From contig JAKAYM010000120.1 in the NCBI GenBank assembly GCA_021826795.1, forward strand, positions 1 through 5,616: a stretch of 5,616 nt of DNA, written 5' to 3'. A program made the position numbers and the translations under genes. Numbering within the stretch: position 1 is the stretch's first letter; every line of letters begins with the position of its first letter. The DNA is from Thermoplasmata archaeon (GTDB taxonomy: Archaea; Thermoplasmatota; Thermoplasmata; Thermoplasmatales; Thermoplasmataceae). The notes under the pieces were generated by a model. It made no database searches, was not told the DNA's origin, and worked only from the letters and a program-made list of their open reading frames with translations. Below are positions 5,584 through 5,616 of this stretch, piece by piece.

Positions 5584-5616
5584 TTCTATCAATTCAATTA
5601 TAGACAAATAGGATAT

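Noticed and set aside
5584..5607. An eight-residue N-terminal extension of the DUF1059 protein from TTG 5607
   Set aside because: DUF1059 proteins begin at the MAYEF-like segment; the extension has no family support and an ATG is available at the expected place.

Overview
The window looks like chromosomal DNA from an AT-rich archaeon. The evidence is archaeal-style TATA boxes, T-tract terminators, heavy use of ATA isoleucine and AGA/AGG arginine codons, and gene families common in Thermoplasmata. A relative of Ferroplasma, Acidiplasma or Cuniculiplasma is my best guess. That is inference from gene content and composition, with no 16S or marker gene to confirm it.

Left part (1-1250): a zone of decayed accessory DNA. 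It opens with the C-terminal tail of a small acidic protein, probably the antitoxin of a VapBC-type pair. This overlaps a PIN-domain toxin gene that is broken by an in-frame stop and has also lost a conserved active-site aspartate. After about 120 bases of AT-rich DNA comes the C-terminal remnant of an IS4-superfamily (ISH3-like) transposase, also broken by an in-frame stop. The next 260 bases hold no gene, only a 9-bp tandem duplication, a 14-bp palindrome and a TATA box that probably drives the operon to its right.

Centre (1272-5161): a tightly coupled two-gene operon. The first gene encodes a complete 1015-residue SNF2-family ATPase: an N-terminal half with the DUF3670-like module of prokaryotic SNF2 proteins, then a two-lobe motor with every helicase motif intact. 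The second gene begins inside the stop codon of the first (TAATG) behind a strong GGAGG site. It encodes a 280-residue SWIM-type zinc-finger protein of the COG4279 kind. The two products probably act together as a DNA translocase and its zinc-binding partner. The physiological job of this pair is unknown; candidates are removal of DNA-bound protein, recombination support or genome defence.

Right part (5162-5616): a 245-base gap between converging genes, then a small DUF1059 protein on the minus strand. The gap holds a T-tract terminator for each direction. It also holds three consecutive short-loop hairpins in about 100 bases, two of them perfect. These hairpins are the least explained structure in the window.
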